64,000 nt of DNA from Vibrio ponticus. Its GTDB lineage: Bacteria > Pseudomonadota > Gammaproteobacteria > Enterobacterales > Vibrionaceae. A model generated the notes under the pieces. The model made no database searches. It was given only the letters and a program-made list of their open reading frames with translations, and had not been told where the DNA came from. The translations under genes were made by a program, and so were the position numbers. Position 1 is the first letter of the stretch. Each line of letters begins with the position of its first letter. Location: assembly GCF_009938225.1 (NCBI RefSeq), contig NZ_AP019657.1, forward strand, positions 558,001 to 622,000. The letters are read 5' to 3'. Positions 43,901 to 51,608 of this stretch are shown here, one piece after another.

Positions 43901-44316
43901 TAAGAAGCCATACCTTTGATGAGAATTCAATTGTGAATGTGGAGGAGCTAGCCGGAGAAACGGCAGCCTTTACTTCTAGCGATCCATTTATCGTCCGACT
44001 AGAGCAGTTAGTGATGGAACATTACGCCGATCCGGAATTTAGTACCTCTACAGCCGCTAAAATGCTGTTTGTTTCTGAGCGTAGTTTGCAGCGTCGATTT
44101 AAAGGTGCGACTCAGCGACGTTTCTCGGAGTACTTAAGTGAGGTTCGTTTGGACAATGCTTGTCGCTTGTTGTTGGCGGGTGCTAAGGTTGCTGATGTCG
44201 CCTTTGACTGTGGTTTTAATGACCCGTCATACTTTAGTCAGCGCTTTAAGCACCGATTTGGTGTCTCACCGACTCAATTTGTTGAACAGAGCGATGCTCA
44301 CGAAGAGGCTTTCTAG
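40972..44316 (+). CDS. Hybrid membrane regulator: propeller sensor, degenerate kinase, AraC DNA-binding domain
   Basis: I choose the GTG at 40972, which follows AAGGA and lies after the znuA terminator, giving 1114 residues. A signal peptide (KRTFWVTLLLFVTQIVYA) leads into a periplasmic sensor of about 640 residues with repeated ligand-binding propeller blades (for example GGLWIHDVRD, GGMWISTNKGIQYF, GLIWIANSHSVW). A Y_Y_Y-type domain follows (about 670-730), then one membrane helix (about 733-752). The cytoplasmic region (about 755-985) aligns in position with a histidine kinase but lacks a clear phospho-accepting histidine box, and its ATP-site motifs are eroded (NLVFDGLVKRC in place of an N box; a single DDG). 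The C-terminal AraC-type domain (about 1006-1105) is complete, with two helix-turn-helix motifs (TSTAAKMLFVSERSLQRRF, VADVAFDCGFNDPSYFSQRF). There is no receiver domain. It may be a one-component transmembrane transcription factor. The ligand and target genes are unknown. Confidence 0.85.
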   Translation: MKRTFWVTLLLFVTQIVYAFDSSPSVFYPLPSESQGKVFAAKQLFLSSNGGLWIHDVRDKVLFFDGQSVAPKTGSALPYRTKKVIIYDDLFWSYENNVVYRSTSHSQRETVFELPPGTEIESMGANDGYIWLTDDAHFHTYRIADGEYSSYSLMELYRYGESLKLSINDALLVKQRWVIATDNGVFVSESQGFRHVPRSQGNGIDKLYYSSSRRELILGSSRGAVVYDINNTSKPKFIIPAPNVTVIAETPQSYWIGTQNGLYIYSFISGEMEKHSGEKDAGFALTGRRILSLVNDNSGGMWISTNKGIQYFSLFGEKFERFPSQDLSVNQIHTPISNMVAMQDKQGYWVMKSSGLYRFFIEKDKRKERVYSGRVYNMLEYDGKVWLATNQGVIVLDAKTGERITNTALSAQFDGQKITHIAIDSKGLIWIANSHSVWCYDPNKQGVKLIAEQWQSNSSLGSKLTQMLVSSGDDLVLGTERGVYLLQEGQLKYIAQSAPFGAIHGMTEGSEQQIWLASNYGVNILDINMLSVLPVPLVDEHISPQCLMKNRTGAWLTSTAGLTHYTLDGKLVAHYGQPFGVINNEFRNSFCLLDANDSDSLLLGSWHSLIRVQSKDLTVTPLPDTNVLFSQILVNQQLVAFGADNESKIIAPYGDSISIQMGTMPRISGSSLEYRLNNEKIWTPLDGYQIAMEGLTPGEYTLYVRPVVNGLGRGGVRSLKFEVSEPWYLNSFALVLYVVSGFSLLFGAVYWRSRMMASANRRLKAQVALKTNQLRHQSRILLSNNHQLRKQLQVRRLIFGQAIQSFKDRLRAADGNITPDGVKTQSHMVEQISSELELLLNVRESHGQNSPAYNLSMILKSTLGGWREEFTKAGIEVELDMSAAQNAYVVLNYFNLDVLLNLVFDGLVKRCSRHQNVYIKLECSEAEVQLTFMDDGILADVNQDEHWLEVVKLVNVSGGQLEVDENSRNNKMSLSWLRSHTFDENSIVNVEELAGETAAFTSSDPFIVRLEQLVMEHYADPEFSTSTAAKMLFVSERSLQRRFKGATQRRFSEYLSEVRLDNACRLLLAGAKVADVAFDCGFNDPSYFSQRFKHRFGVSPTQFVEQSDAHEEAF

Positions 44317-44753
44317 TTCCTTTCCTATTTTACCGGGTAGTGGCATCTGTACTTAGGTGTGTTGATTGACGTAACCCACGAGGGTGGACACAGTCTATAC
44401 CTTTGTGTGTTTGTGTGGTCAGCGCCCCGCTGGTACAACGATATAGGTAAAATCCCTTTCTATTTAAACGCCCCTTTGGTTCTCGCGTTGTTGCTGTGGA
44501 GCTGATAGCGATCACTTCTTTTCGTATGACTAACTGCGTTACACGTCGATAACGAGGCGCTTCTACGCTCATAGGCCCTGTTGAAGTCTGAATAATTTGC
44601 CAATTAAAATAGCAATCAGTTGTGAATTAGTTTGCTAGTACTTAAATTCTCATCGAGAAATAACCAAATGACTAAACAAAAATGATAGCTAATGTAGGTT
44701 GTTAGCACGGTGTTTGGGGAAATGGTATTTAAATTCAGAGGGATAGAGATTAA

Positions 44754-44925
44754 GAAAAAAATATCGTGGTATAGCCGGGGGGACTATACCACGGGTGTCA
44801 AGGACACCTTCGCTTGCTGCCGGAGTGGTGCGGGGGCACCACCTCTGGAATTCTTTGTCAAAAGGCTTTGTTTGCCCGACGAGGTTCACTATAAGCAAGA
44901 TAACTTTCTTTACTTATAAAATTAA
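44754..44925 (-). ncRNA. Candidate minus-strand small RNA with own terminator
   Basis: Read on the minus strand, three tandem hairpins occur: GTGGTGC...GCACCAC (44825-44842 region), GGTGTC-ctt-GACACC (about 44794-44808) and CGTGGTATAG...CTATACCACG (44765-44793). The last is followed directly by ATATTTTTTTCT, a proper U-tract, so it looks like a rho-independent terminator. No real protein gene precedes it. A weak -10-like TATAGT lies near 44890, giving a transcript of about 130-170 bases. I do not recognise the family, so the 5' end is a guess. On the plus strand the loops carry GGA motifs, which is why a Csr-type RNA was considered. Confidence 0.5.
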
Positions 44926-45127
44926 CGCCAAGTTGACATAAGATTTGCGACACCTGAATTAAGTCACTGATTTACAATGATTTATTCTCGAAATAATAAA
45001 TAATTTAAAATTATTAAATATTGTGAAAATTTGGTTTAGTGTTGATTTTAACGTTTTTGACGTGGCTTAAATTGACGAAATTTACGTTTGATAAGATTTG
45101 TGGTGGATTTTTTCATAAACGTAAAGT

Positions 45128-45141
45128 TTGATTTCAGACAA
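45128..45141. promoter_or_regulatory. Possible FNR-type site upstream of feoA
   Basis: TTGATttcaGACAA matches the FNR consensus TTGATnnnnATCAA at eight of ten fixed positions. feo operons are induced without oxygen in enterics. The match is modest and unproven. Confidence 0.35.
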
Positions 45142-45234
45142 GAATTGTTACATTTGCTTTAGGTATCATTGCTGATATAGAAGTTAATAGTAATTACTCT
45201 CATTATTAACTGCGATTACCAAACTGGAAAAGTG

Positions 45235-45462
45235 ATGCAACTGACAAAACTACAACAAGGTCAACAAGCAACCATTACGGGCTTTGCTGATTTATCAAAT
45301 GATGTGCGGAAAAAGTTGATGGTGATGGGGTTACTGCCTAATACACCAATCAAATTGATTCGTTTTGCTCCGATGGGCGATCCACTGCAAGTAGAAGTGC
45401 GTGGCGTTTCTATTGCTGTACGCACAAACATTGCTGACGCAATCTTGGTAGAGGTTAAATAA
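45235..45462 (+). CDS. feoA: Ferrous iron transport protein FeoA
   Basis: FeoA is a small SH3-like cytoplasmic protein needed for Feo function. The ATG at 45235 is preferred over an overlapping GTG at 45232, giving 75 residues. The sequence shows the family pattern LTKLQQGQQATITGFAD, then KLMVMGLLPNTPIKLIRFAPMGDPLQVEVRG. A GGAAA ribosome site precedes it. Its stop overlaps the feoB ATG by one base. Confidence 0.95.
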   Translation: MQLTKLQQGQQATITGFADLSNDVRKKLMVMGLLPNTPIKLIRFAPMGDPLQVEVRGVSIAVRTNIADAILVEVK

Positions 45463-47735
45463 TGCAGTACCAAATTCTAACAGTTGGTAATCCGAATAGT
45501 GGTAAAACAACGTTGTTCAATGGTTTAACGGGGGCAAAACAGCAAGTTGGTAACTGGGCTGGCGTAACCGTTGAGAAAAAAACAGGTCGATACACACACT
45601 CTGGCGATGAATTCTTATTAACCGACCTTCCTGGTATTTATGCTTTAGATAGTGGTAACGATAGCAATAGTATTGATGAGTCGATTGCTTCACGTGCCGT
45701 TCTAACTCATCCAGCGGATCTTATCATTAACGTGGTAGATGCGACTTGCTTGGAGCGTAGCTTATACATGACACTACAATTGCGCGAACTTGGTCGTCCA
45801 ATGGTGGTTGTACTGAATAAGATGGACGCACTGAAGCGTGAGCGACAAGTCATCGATGCGAAAGCTCTAGAAAAAATCCTAGGTTGTCCAGTTATTGCAA
45901 TTTCGGCTAATAACAAAGCGCAGATCCATGAATTCAAAGAACTACTGCATAAAGTAGTGGTTCAGGGCGTAACACTTGATGCAATGAAGCTAGAGTACAG
46001 TGCGGAGTTTGAAGCAACGTTAGATTCGTTAGAGCCAATGTTTGTTGGTCAAGAATCAGCGCCACGCGCATTAGCGATTCGCGCGTTAGAACAAGATGTG
46101 CTGGTAATCAATTCATTGAAATCAGAGCAGCGTGAACTGGTTAATCAACAGCGAATTACCCTGGATGTCGACGTCGATTTACATGTTGCTGATACTAAGT
46201 ACACATTCCTTCATGAACAGTGCAAAAAAGTACGCCGAAGTGAAGGTAAGCTGAGCCGTAGCTTTACCGAAAAAGTTGATAACGTCATCTTGAATAAGTG
46301 GGTCGGTGTACCGTTCTTTTTCGTTGTGATGTACTTGATGTTTATGTTTGCGATTAATATCGGTGGTGCATTCATTGATTTCTTTGACATCGGTGTTGGT
46401 GCGCTATTGGTTGATGGTGGTCACTACTTATTAGATGGTCATTTACCAGTATGGCTTGTAACGCTTATCGCTGATGGTGTAGGTGGCGGTATCCAAACGG
46501 TTGCGACGTTTATTCCTGTAATTGCTGGCCTGTACTTGTTCCTAGCGGTATTGGAAAGTTCTGGTTACATGTCGCGTGCTGCGTTCGTGCTTGATAAAGT
46601 GATGCAAAAGATTGGTTTGCCGGGTAAAGCGTTTGTACCATTGGTACTTGGTTTTGGTTGTAATGTGCCATCAATCATGGCGACGCGTACTTTAGACCAA
46701 GAACGTGAGCGTAAACTGGCCGCTTCTATGGCTCCGTTTATGTCATGTGGTGCTCGCCTTCCTGTTTATGCCTTGTTTGCTGCGGCATTCTTCCCTGAAA
46801 GTGGTCAAAATGTGGTATTTGCGCTGTACCTATTAGGTATTTTCGCTGCAGTCTTTACTGGTTTAGTGCTTAAGCACACACTTTACCCAGGCTCAAGCGA
46901 TAGCTTAGTAATGGAAATGCCGGATTACGAACTGCCAACCATGCAGAATGTGATGATCAAAACATGGCAAAAGCTTAAGCGTTTCGTGCTTGGTGCAGGT
47001 AAAACTATTGTCGTTGTTGTGACGATTCTTAGCTTCTTCAACTCACTAGGTATGGATGGTAGCTTTGGCAACGAAGACTCAGAAAACTCAGTACTATCTA
47101 AAGCATCACAAATCGTAACGCCAGTCTTTGCTCCTATTGGCGTACAGGAAGATAACTGGCCAGCAACGGTTGGTATTATCACCGGTATTTTTGCGAAAGA
47201 AGCGGTTGTTGGTACGCTAAACAGTCTATATGCGCCGAGTGAAGGTGAAGACGGTGGCGAATACGACCTAATGGCAAGCTTGGAAGAAGCCGTAATGACC
47301 ATTCCTGATAACTTGGCGGGTCTAAATTACTCAGATCCTCTTGGTGTCGAAGTGGGTGATTTGACCGACAGCTCGGCGGTTGCAGAAGAGCAAGAAGTAG
47401 ATGCCACTATCTTCGGTAACTTGAAAGGCTATTTTGCATCGAGTAACGCAGCATTTGCCTACTTGATCTTTATCTTGCTTTACACGCCATGTGTCGCAGC
47501 AATGGGCGCTTATGTTCGTGAATTTGGTCAAAAATACGCGCGTTTCATCGCGGTATGGACCATGGGTTTAGCTTACGGTAGTGCGGCATTGTATTACCAA
47601 GCAACACACTTTGCTGATCACCCAGCGACCAGCAGTGCGTGGATTGCCGGTATTCTAGTTGTGGCTGCTTTGGTTTACCGAGCGCTAAAAGCTGCGGGTA
47701 AGAAACAACAAACTTTAGAGGTGCAAATGGCATGA
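45462..47735 (+). CDS. feoB: Ferrous iron transporter FeoB
   Basis: FeoB is the inner-membrane ferrous iron transporter with a cytoplasmic GTPase domain. The 757 residues start with the G1 motif GNPNSGKTTLFNGLTG (from residue 9). G3 is DLPGIY and G4 is LNKMDALKR. A helical spacer is followed by a membrane region of about eight helices with the gate motifs GFGCNVPSIMATRTL and FMSCGARLPVYALFAAAFF. Coupled to feoA by a one-base overlap and to feoC by four bases. Confidence 0.97.
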   Translation: MQYQILTVGNPNSGKTTLFNGLTGAKQQVGNWAGVTVEKKTGRYTHSGDEFLLTDLPGIYALDSGNDSNSIDESIASRAVLTHPADLIINVVDATCLERSLYMTLQLRELGRPMVVVLNKMDALKRERQVIDAKALEKILGCPVIAISANNKAQIHEFKELLHKVVVQGVTLDAMKLEYSAEFEATLDSLEPMFVGQESAPRALAIRALEQDVLVINSLKSEQRELVNQQRITLDVDVDLHVADTKYTFLHEQCKKVRRSEGKLSRSFTEKVDNVILNKWVGVPFFFVVMYLMFMFAINIGGAFIDFFDIGVGALLVDGGHYLLDGHLPVWLVTLIADGVGGGIQTVATFIPVIAGLYLFLAVLESSGYMSRAAFVLDKVMQKIGLPGKAFVPLVLGFGCNVPSIMATRTLDQERERKLAASMAPFMSCGARLPVYALFAAAFFPESGQNVVFALYLLGIFAAVFTGLVLKHTLYPGSSDSLVMEMPDYELPTMQNVMIKTWQKLKRFVLGAGKTIVVVVTILSFFNSLGMDGSFGNEDSENSVLSKASQIVTPVFAPIGVQEDNWPATVGIITGIFAKEAVVGTLNSLYAPSEGEDGGEYDLMASLEEAVMTIPDNLAGLNYSDPLGVEVGDLTDSSAVAEEQEVDATIFGNLKGYFASSNAAFAYLIFILLYTPCVAAMGAYVREFGQKYARFIAVWTMGLAYGSAALYYQATHFADHPATSSAWIAGILVVAALVYRALKAAGKKQQTLEVQMA

Positions 47736-47962
47736 TTTTAGCTGAACTGAAACAATACATTGACGCACAGGGCAGTGCATCTCGTCAGGAATTGGCGAAG
47801 CAGTTTGCTCTAAGTGAAGATGGTATTGATGCGATGCTGTCAGTATGGGTGAAGAAAGGCGTGATTTCGCGCATGATTGATACCAATAAAGCTGACAAAG
47901 TAACGCGAGTTCGATATTCAGCCAATCAAGCTAATGCCTTGTCACTGACAGTGACCATGTAA
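47732..47962 (+). CDS. feoC: FeoC-like winged-helix protein
   Basis: FeoC is a small winged-helix protein that modulates FeoB. The 76 residues contain the helix-turn-helix (SASRQELAKQFALSEDGIDAML) and the wing (KGVISRMIDTN). There is no cysteine at all, so the iron-sulfur ligands found in enteric FeoC are absent, as in other Vibrio. It overlaps feoB by 4 bases (ATGA) and ends the operon. Confidence 0.9.
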   Translation: MILAELKQYIDAQGSASRQELAKQFALSEDGIDAMLSVWVKKGVISRMIDTNKADKVTRVRYSANQANALSLTVTM

Positions 47963-47982
47963 AGCAATTGCCGTTTTAAATT

Positions 47983-48010
47983 AAAGCCACTTCATTTGAA
48001 GTGGCTTTTT
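47983..48010 (+). terminator. Rho-independent terminator of the feo operon
   Basis: The stem AAAGCCACTTC-attt-GAAGTGGCTTT is followed by TT, 21 bases after the feoC stop. The left A-run may also serve the convergent HIT gene. Confidence 0.92.
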
Positions 48011-48043
48011 GCATATTGGGCGTAGTGTCGCGTACTACATTTA

Positions 48044-48472
48044 TTAAGCTTTAGTAAAAAGGCTACTTAACCCAAGCACATTACCAATGCGAGTGGCGAT
48101 TGCTTGCTGCTCTTCTTCACTACGAAATTCGCCTTTGGTATTGCCCCAAACAGGACCAGGCCAAGCAACATCATCTTTGAAGCGAGCAATATGATGAATA
48201 TGCAGTTGTGGCACCATATTACCCAGTGCGCCAAGGTTTAATTTATCGGGTTGGAACGTCGCTTCCAGCGCTTGGCTCACCGCTTGAGATTCAAGTAGGA
48301 ACTGTTGCTGTTCTTGCATTGGCAAGTGGTGTAGCTCTTTTAGATTCGCGCGCTTAGGGACCAAAATGACCCAAGGCACCGCATTGTCTTTGTGCAGTAG
48401 CGCCACCGTTAAAGGAAAGTGACCAAGTACCGTGGTGTCTTTAGCCAATTGAGGATGCAGTTCAAAGCTCAT
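48044..48472 (-). CDS. HIT domain (histidine triad) hydrolase family protein
   Basis: A 142-residue protein starts at 48472 (MSFELHPQLAKDTTVLGHFP). The histidine triad is represented by QLHIHHIARF at about residues 89-98. Its first position is glutamine rather than histidine, while the later histidines are kept. HIT proteins hydrolyse nucleoside phosphates or phosphoramidates, but the substrate here is unknown. Upstream lies the repeat-rich region. Confidence 0.87.
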   Translation of the reverse strand: MSFELHPQLAKDTTVLGHFPLTVALLHKDNAVPWVILVPKRANLKELHHLPMQEQQQFLLESQAVSQALEATFQPDKLNLGALGNMVPQLHIHHIARFKDDVAWPGPVWGNTKGEFRSEEEQQAIATRIGNVLGLSSLFTKA

Positions 48473-48555
48473 TATTGTTTCCGGTTGGGGAGTTTTGGTG
48501 ATTATAACGTAGCGGAATCGAACGCGCAGCAACGCTTGGTTACGGATGTGGTTCG

Positions 48556-48760
48556 CTACGGATGCGAGGTTTGGGAATGCTCAGCCGAGGGCTTCGCTAC
48601 GGATGCGGGAACGTTCGACCTGCGGTCTCACTATGGATGCGGGATTTGGGAACGCACAGCCGAGGGCTGCGCTACGGGCACGGGAACGTTCGACCTGCAG
48701 TCTCACTACGGATGTGGGGTTCGGGAACGCGCAGCCGAAGGCTACGCTACGGACAGAGGG
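48556..48760. repeat. 75-bp tandem repeat, about 2.7 copies
   Basis: Copies begin at 48556, 48631 and 48706 (the last partial). Each has the order: CTAcGGATGcgGG, GGGAAcGCxCAGCCGAgGGCTgCGCTACGG, GGGAACGTTCGACCTGC. Each copy can form a small hairpin (GCAGCC...GGCTGC). As 75 is a multiple of 3, all frames stay open across copies. Confidence 0.92.
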
Positions 48761-48815
48761 ATACTTAGACGGTGTTGGACGTTTTTGCTCTTGCCGTGAG
48801 CTTATCTTTAGATAA

Positions 48816-48878
48816 GTATTCCGTATTCCGTATTCCGTATTCCGTATTCCGTATTCCGTATTCCGTATTCCGTATTCC
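48816..48878. repeat. Heptamer tandem array, 9 copies of GTATTCC
   Basis: Nine perfect copies of GTATTCC run from 48816 to 48878, plus two bases of a tenth. The unit has the same base composition as the array at 12933 and differs mainly by exchange of TA and AT in the middle (CCGTATT versus CCGTTAT). Confidence 0.95.
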
Positions 48879-48917
48879 GTAAGTTCAGCTTTAGCTGAAC
48901 GTTCCCACCTCTTAAAA

Positions 48918-48946
48918 CGAAAAAAACCGACGTTCTCACGTCGGTT
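48918..48946 (-). terminator. Rho-independent terminator of argS
   Basis: Read on the minus strand, the hairpin ACCGACGT-gaga-ACGTCGGT (48926-48945) is followed by a run of T (the plus-strand A-run at 48919-48926). It lies about 80 bases after the argS stop. Confidence 0.88.
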
Positions 48947-49023
48947 CTCTTTTCTCTCGTAGCGAAGCGTTCCCGCATCTCGAAGCTAAGCTTCAAAGAA
49001 GCTTTGCGCTCCCGCTTCGGCTT

Positions 49024-50757
49024 TTACATACGCTCTAGAGTTTCGATACCTAGTAGCGATAGACCTTGCTTGATAGTCTTCGCGGTTAGCGCTGCAAGTT
49101 TTAGACGGCTTTGTTTCACTGCTTCGTCTTCTGCCACAAGGATAGGGCATGCTTCGTAGAAGCTAGAGAATTGACCAGCGAGTTCGAATAGGTAGCTACA
49201 CATGATGTGTGGTTGACCTTCGCGAGCAACAGACTGTACTGCTTCTTCAAACTGCATGAGTTTAGCGATCAGTGCTTTCTCTTTCTCGTCAGTGATCTTA
49301 ATTTCACCTTGTAACTCATCCATTGATACGCCAGCTTTAGCGAAAATAGAAGCTACACGAGTGTATGCGTATTGCATGTAAGGTGCTGTGTTACCTTCGA
49401 ATGCAAGCATGTTATCCCAGTCGAACACGTAGTCAGTAGTACGGTGTTTAGATAGGTCAGCATATTTAACTGCCGCCATTGCAACCGTGTTAGCGATCGC
49501 TTTCTTCTCGTCTTCTGCTAGGTCAGGGTTCTTAGATTCGATCAGCTGTGCTGCACGAACTTCTGCTTCATCAAGAAGATCAGCTAGACGAACAGTACCG
49601 CCCGCACGAGTCTTGAATGGCTTACCATCTTTACCTAGCATCATGCCGAACGCGTGGTGCTCAAGAGAGACTGATTCTGGCACGTAACCCGCTTTACGAA
49701 CGATAGTCCAAGCTTGCATTAGGTGCTGGTGTTGACGAGAGTCGATGAAGTACAGAACGCGATCCGCACCTAGTTGCTCGTAACGGTATTTTGCACATGC
49801 AATGTCAGTCGTGGTATATAGGAAGCCACCATCGCGTTTTTGCACGATAACACCCATAGGTTCGCCGTCTTTGTTCTTGTACTCGTCAAGGAACACAACT
49901 TGCGCACCGTCATCTTCAACCGCTAAACCTTGTGCTTTAAGGTCTGCAACGATCTTAGGTAGCATATCGTTGTACATACTTTCACCCATTACGTCATCAC
50001 GAGTAAGTGATACGTTTAGGCGATCGTAGTTGCGTTGGTTTTGAATCATGGTTACGTCAACCAGCTTCTTCCACATTTCTGCGCAGAACTGGTCACCGCC
50101 TTGCAGCTTAACTACGTAGCCACGTGCTTTTACTGCAAATTCTTCGTCTTCGTCGTACAGCTTTTTCGATTCACGGTAGAAACCTTCAAGGTCAGCCAGT
50201 TCCATAGAAACTTCGCCAGACTCTTGTTGTACACGCTCTAGGTTTGCGATCAGCATACCGAACTGAGTACCCCAGTCACCGATGTGGTTGGCACGAATCA
50301 CTTTGTGACCTAGGAATTCAAGCGTGCGTACTACAGCATCACCGATGATGGTTGAACGTAGGTGACCTACGTGCATTTCTTTTGCTACGTTTGGTGCAGA
50401 GTAGTCAGCAACAATAGTTTGCGCTTCTTCAGCTGCAACACCTAGACGAGCGTCAGCAAGCGCAAGATCCGCTTGTTTTGCTAGGAACTCTTCACTTAGG
50501 AAGATATTGATAAAGCCAGGACCTGCAATTTCAGTTTTGCTTGCGATACCGTCTAGATCGAGAACATCCAATACTTTCTGCGCAAACTCGCGAGGGTTCG
50601 TACCTAGTTGTTTAGCCACGCCCATTACGCCGTTAGCTTGGTAGTCACCGAACTGAGGTTTTGCTGATTGACGAACGGCTGCAGGGCTGCCTGCAGGTGC
50701 GCCAGCGGCTTCTAGAGCCTGAGAAACTTTTTCATTAATAAGTGCTTGGATATTCAC
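49024..50757 (-). CDS. argS: Arginyl-tRNA synthetase
   Basis: ArgS charges tRNA-Arg with arginine. I start at the GTG at 50757 ([17 protein letters not shown] when read as Met), giving 577 residues, the E. coli length. The strong AAGGAAG site lies just before it and inside an alternative ATG frame from 50772, which rules that ATG out. Class I motifs are present: HVGH in [16 protein letters not shown] and the [17 protein letters not shown] region used instead of KMSKS. The C-terminal DALR-type domain is complete. Confidence 0.97.
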   Translation of the reverse strand: MNIQALINEKVSQALEAAGAPAGSPAAVRQSAKPQFGDYQANGVMGVAKQLGTNPREFAQKVLDVLDLDGIASKTEIAGPGFINIFLSEEFLAKQADLALADARLGVAAEEAQTIVADYSAPNVAKEMHVGHLRSTIIGDAVVRTLEFLGHKVIRANHIGDWGTQFGMLIANLERVQQESGEVSMELADLEGFYRESKKLYDEDEEFAVKARGYVVKLQGGDQFCAEMWKKLVDVTMIQNQRNYDRLNVSLTRDDVMGESMYNDMLPKIVADLKAQGLAVEDDGAQVVFLDEYKNKDGEPMGVIVQKRDGGFLYTTTDIACAKYRYEQLGADRVLYFIDSRQHQHLMQAWTIVRKAGYVPESVSLEHHAFGMMLGKDGKPFKTRAGGTVRLADLLDEAEVRAAQLIESKNPDLAEDEKKAIANTVAMAAVKYADLSKHRTTDYVFDWDNMLAFEGNTAPYMQYAYTRVASIFAKAGVSMDELQGEIKITDEKEKALIAKLMQFEEAVQSVAREGQPHIMCSYLFELAGQFSSFYEACPILVAEDEAVKQSRLKLAALTAKTIKQGLSLLGIETLERM

Positions 50758-50994
50758 ACGCGCTTCCTTCAAATCTAGGAAATATTGGGGTTTGCCGATT
50801 GTGGCGAAAATGGATACTTAACGTATCGGCGCCGTTCAAAATAGCGGCAAACCAAATCGAGTTCACAAATTGGCGCACATGATACCAATTTTCTTAAACC
50901 GCATATAGGGAGTAATTTGAGTATTTTTCTACTTTTCTTGATGATCTTGTTACTATTAGGAAAAAAGTAACCTTTTACTTAAGGAAAAAGCATC

Positions 50995-51588
50995 ATGTCG
51001 CTAGCAAGTGCTGAACTATTACCAGAGCAACTAAAACAAAAACTGCCAGAATTTATGCTTAAAATTCAGAGTTTAAGTGAAAAGTTGCAAATCGATTTAG
51101 CCGAGTTTCAAGCGGATCACATTGCATTGCGCATTAATGAGCAGGAACTTGCTGAGCAAGCGCATCAAGCATGGCTAAAAGAAGGCGTTGAAATCTCTAA
51201 TGCGCAAATTAATGGGCGCCCAATCATTGTTTTAGCCTTTCACCAACCATTAGCGGCGCTAAATTGGCAAATCGAATGTCTGGAATTGCCTTATCCGGCG
51301 GAAGGTAAAATCTACCCAGAGCAGAGTTGGGAGCATGTTGAGTTTGTTATCCCTTCTCAAGCGCAAACAGCGGACGAGTTTGCTGACGAACTCAAGCAGC
51401 GTTTCCCTGCATTGGCAGAGCAATGGGATAATTTGGCGGAAATGGGCATCAAAGTAAAACTATCTAGCCCGAAAGGTGAAGGTGAACGCCTGAATAACCC
51501 AACTGTAGCGTTTAAGCATCAGGGAGTGTGCATTAAGCTTCACCCCCATACACTTAAAGCGATTGTTGCCTCAGAGCAATCGCTTTAA
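50995..51588 (+). CDS. yecM: VOC-fold protein YecM
   Basis: YecM is a vicinal-oxygen-chelate-fold protein of unknown role and possible metal binding. The 197 residues show the family segments FQADHIALRINEQELAEQAHQAW and YPEQSWEHVEFVIPSQ, with conserved histidines. yecM neighbours argS in E. coli also, but the two are divergent here. No specific function can be inferred. Confidence 0.9.
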   Translation: MSLASAELLPEQLKQKLPEFMLKIQSLSEKLQIDLAEFQADHIALRINEQELAEQAHQAWLKEGVEISNAQINGRPIIVLAFHQPLAALNWQIECLELPYPAEGKIYPEQSWEHVEFVIPSQAQTADEFADELKQRFPALAEQWDNLAEMGIKVKLSSPKGEGERLNNPTVAFKHQGVCIKLHPHTLKAIVASEQSL

Positions 51589-51608
51589 CCCAATCGCTTT
51601 AACAACAG

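Larger units (their letters stand above)
44317..45234. other. Long non-coding region upstream of feoA
   Basis: This stretch of 918 bases has no convincing protein gene. Bases about 44330-44600 are of ordinary base composition and hold an 80-codon minus-strand frame (44330-44572) with no recognisable domain or ribosome site. Bases about 44750-44935 are strongly structured (separate entry). Bases about 44940-45230 are A/T-rich and should hold the feo promoter. They include a near-palindrome AATAATTTAAAATTATT (44999-45015), an FNR-like site (45128), an inverted repeat TATCA-ttgc-TGATA (45164-45177) and GTTAATA...TATTAAC (45183-45210). Confidence 0.7.
48473..49023. repeat. Composite repeat region between the HIT gene and argS
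   Basis: This 551-base gap has no real gene. It holds 75-bp tandem repeats (48556-48760), a hairpin CTTATC-ttta-GATAAG (48801-48816), a heptamer array (48816-48878), a hairpin GTTCAGC-ttta-GCTGAAC (about 48882-48900), the argS terminator (48919-48950), and a tail with GCGTTCCCGCATC and hairpin-forming GAAGCTAAGCTTC. Open frames of 62-126 codons across it are by-products of the repeat periods. Confidence 0.85.

Noticed and set aside
44570..44590. Possible insertion-sequence end (GGCCCTGTTGAAG)
   Set aside because: A single short match to a vaguely remembered terminal repeat, with no partner end and no transposase nearby.
44754..44925. Assignment of the hairpin cluster to CsrB, Qrr, RyhB or Spot 42
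   Set aside because: It has too few GGA motifs and no plus-strand terminator for CsrB. The conserved cores of the other RNAs are not present.
48419..48996. Several open frames (up to 126 codons) over the 75-bp repeats and the GTATTCC array
   Set aside because: The repeat periods keep frames open by arithmetic. The peptides are low complexity and overlap each other in different frames.
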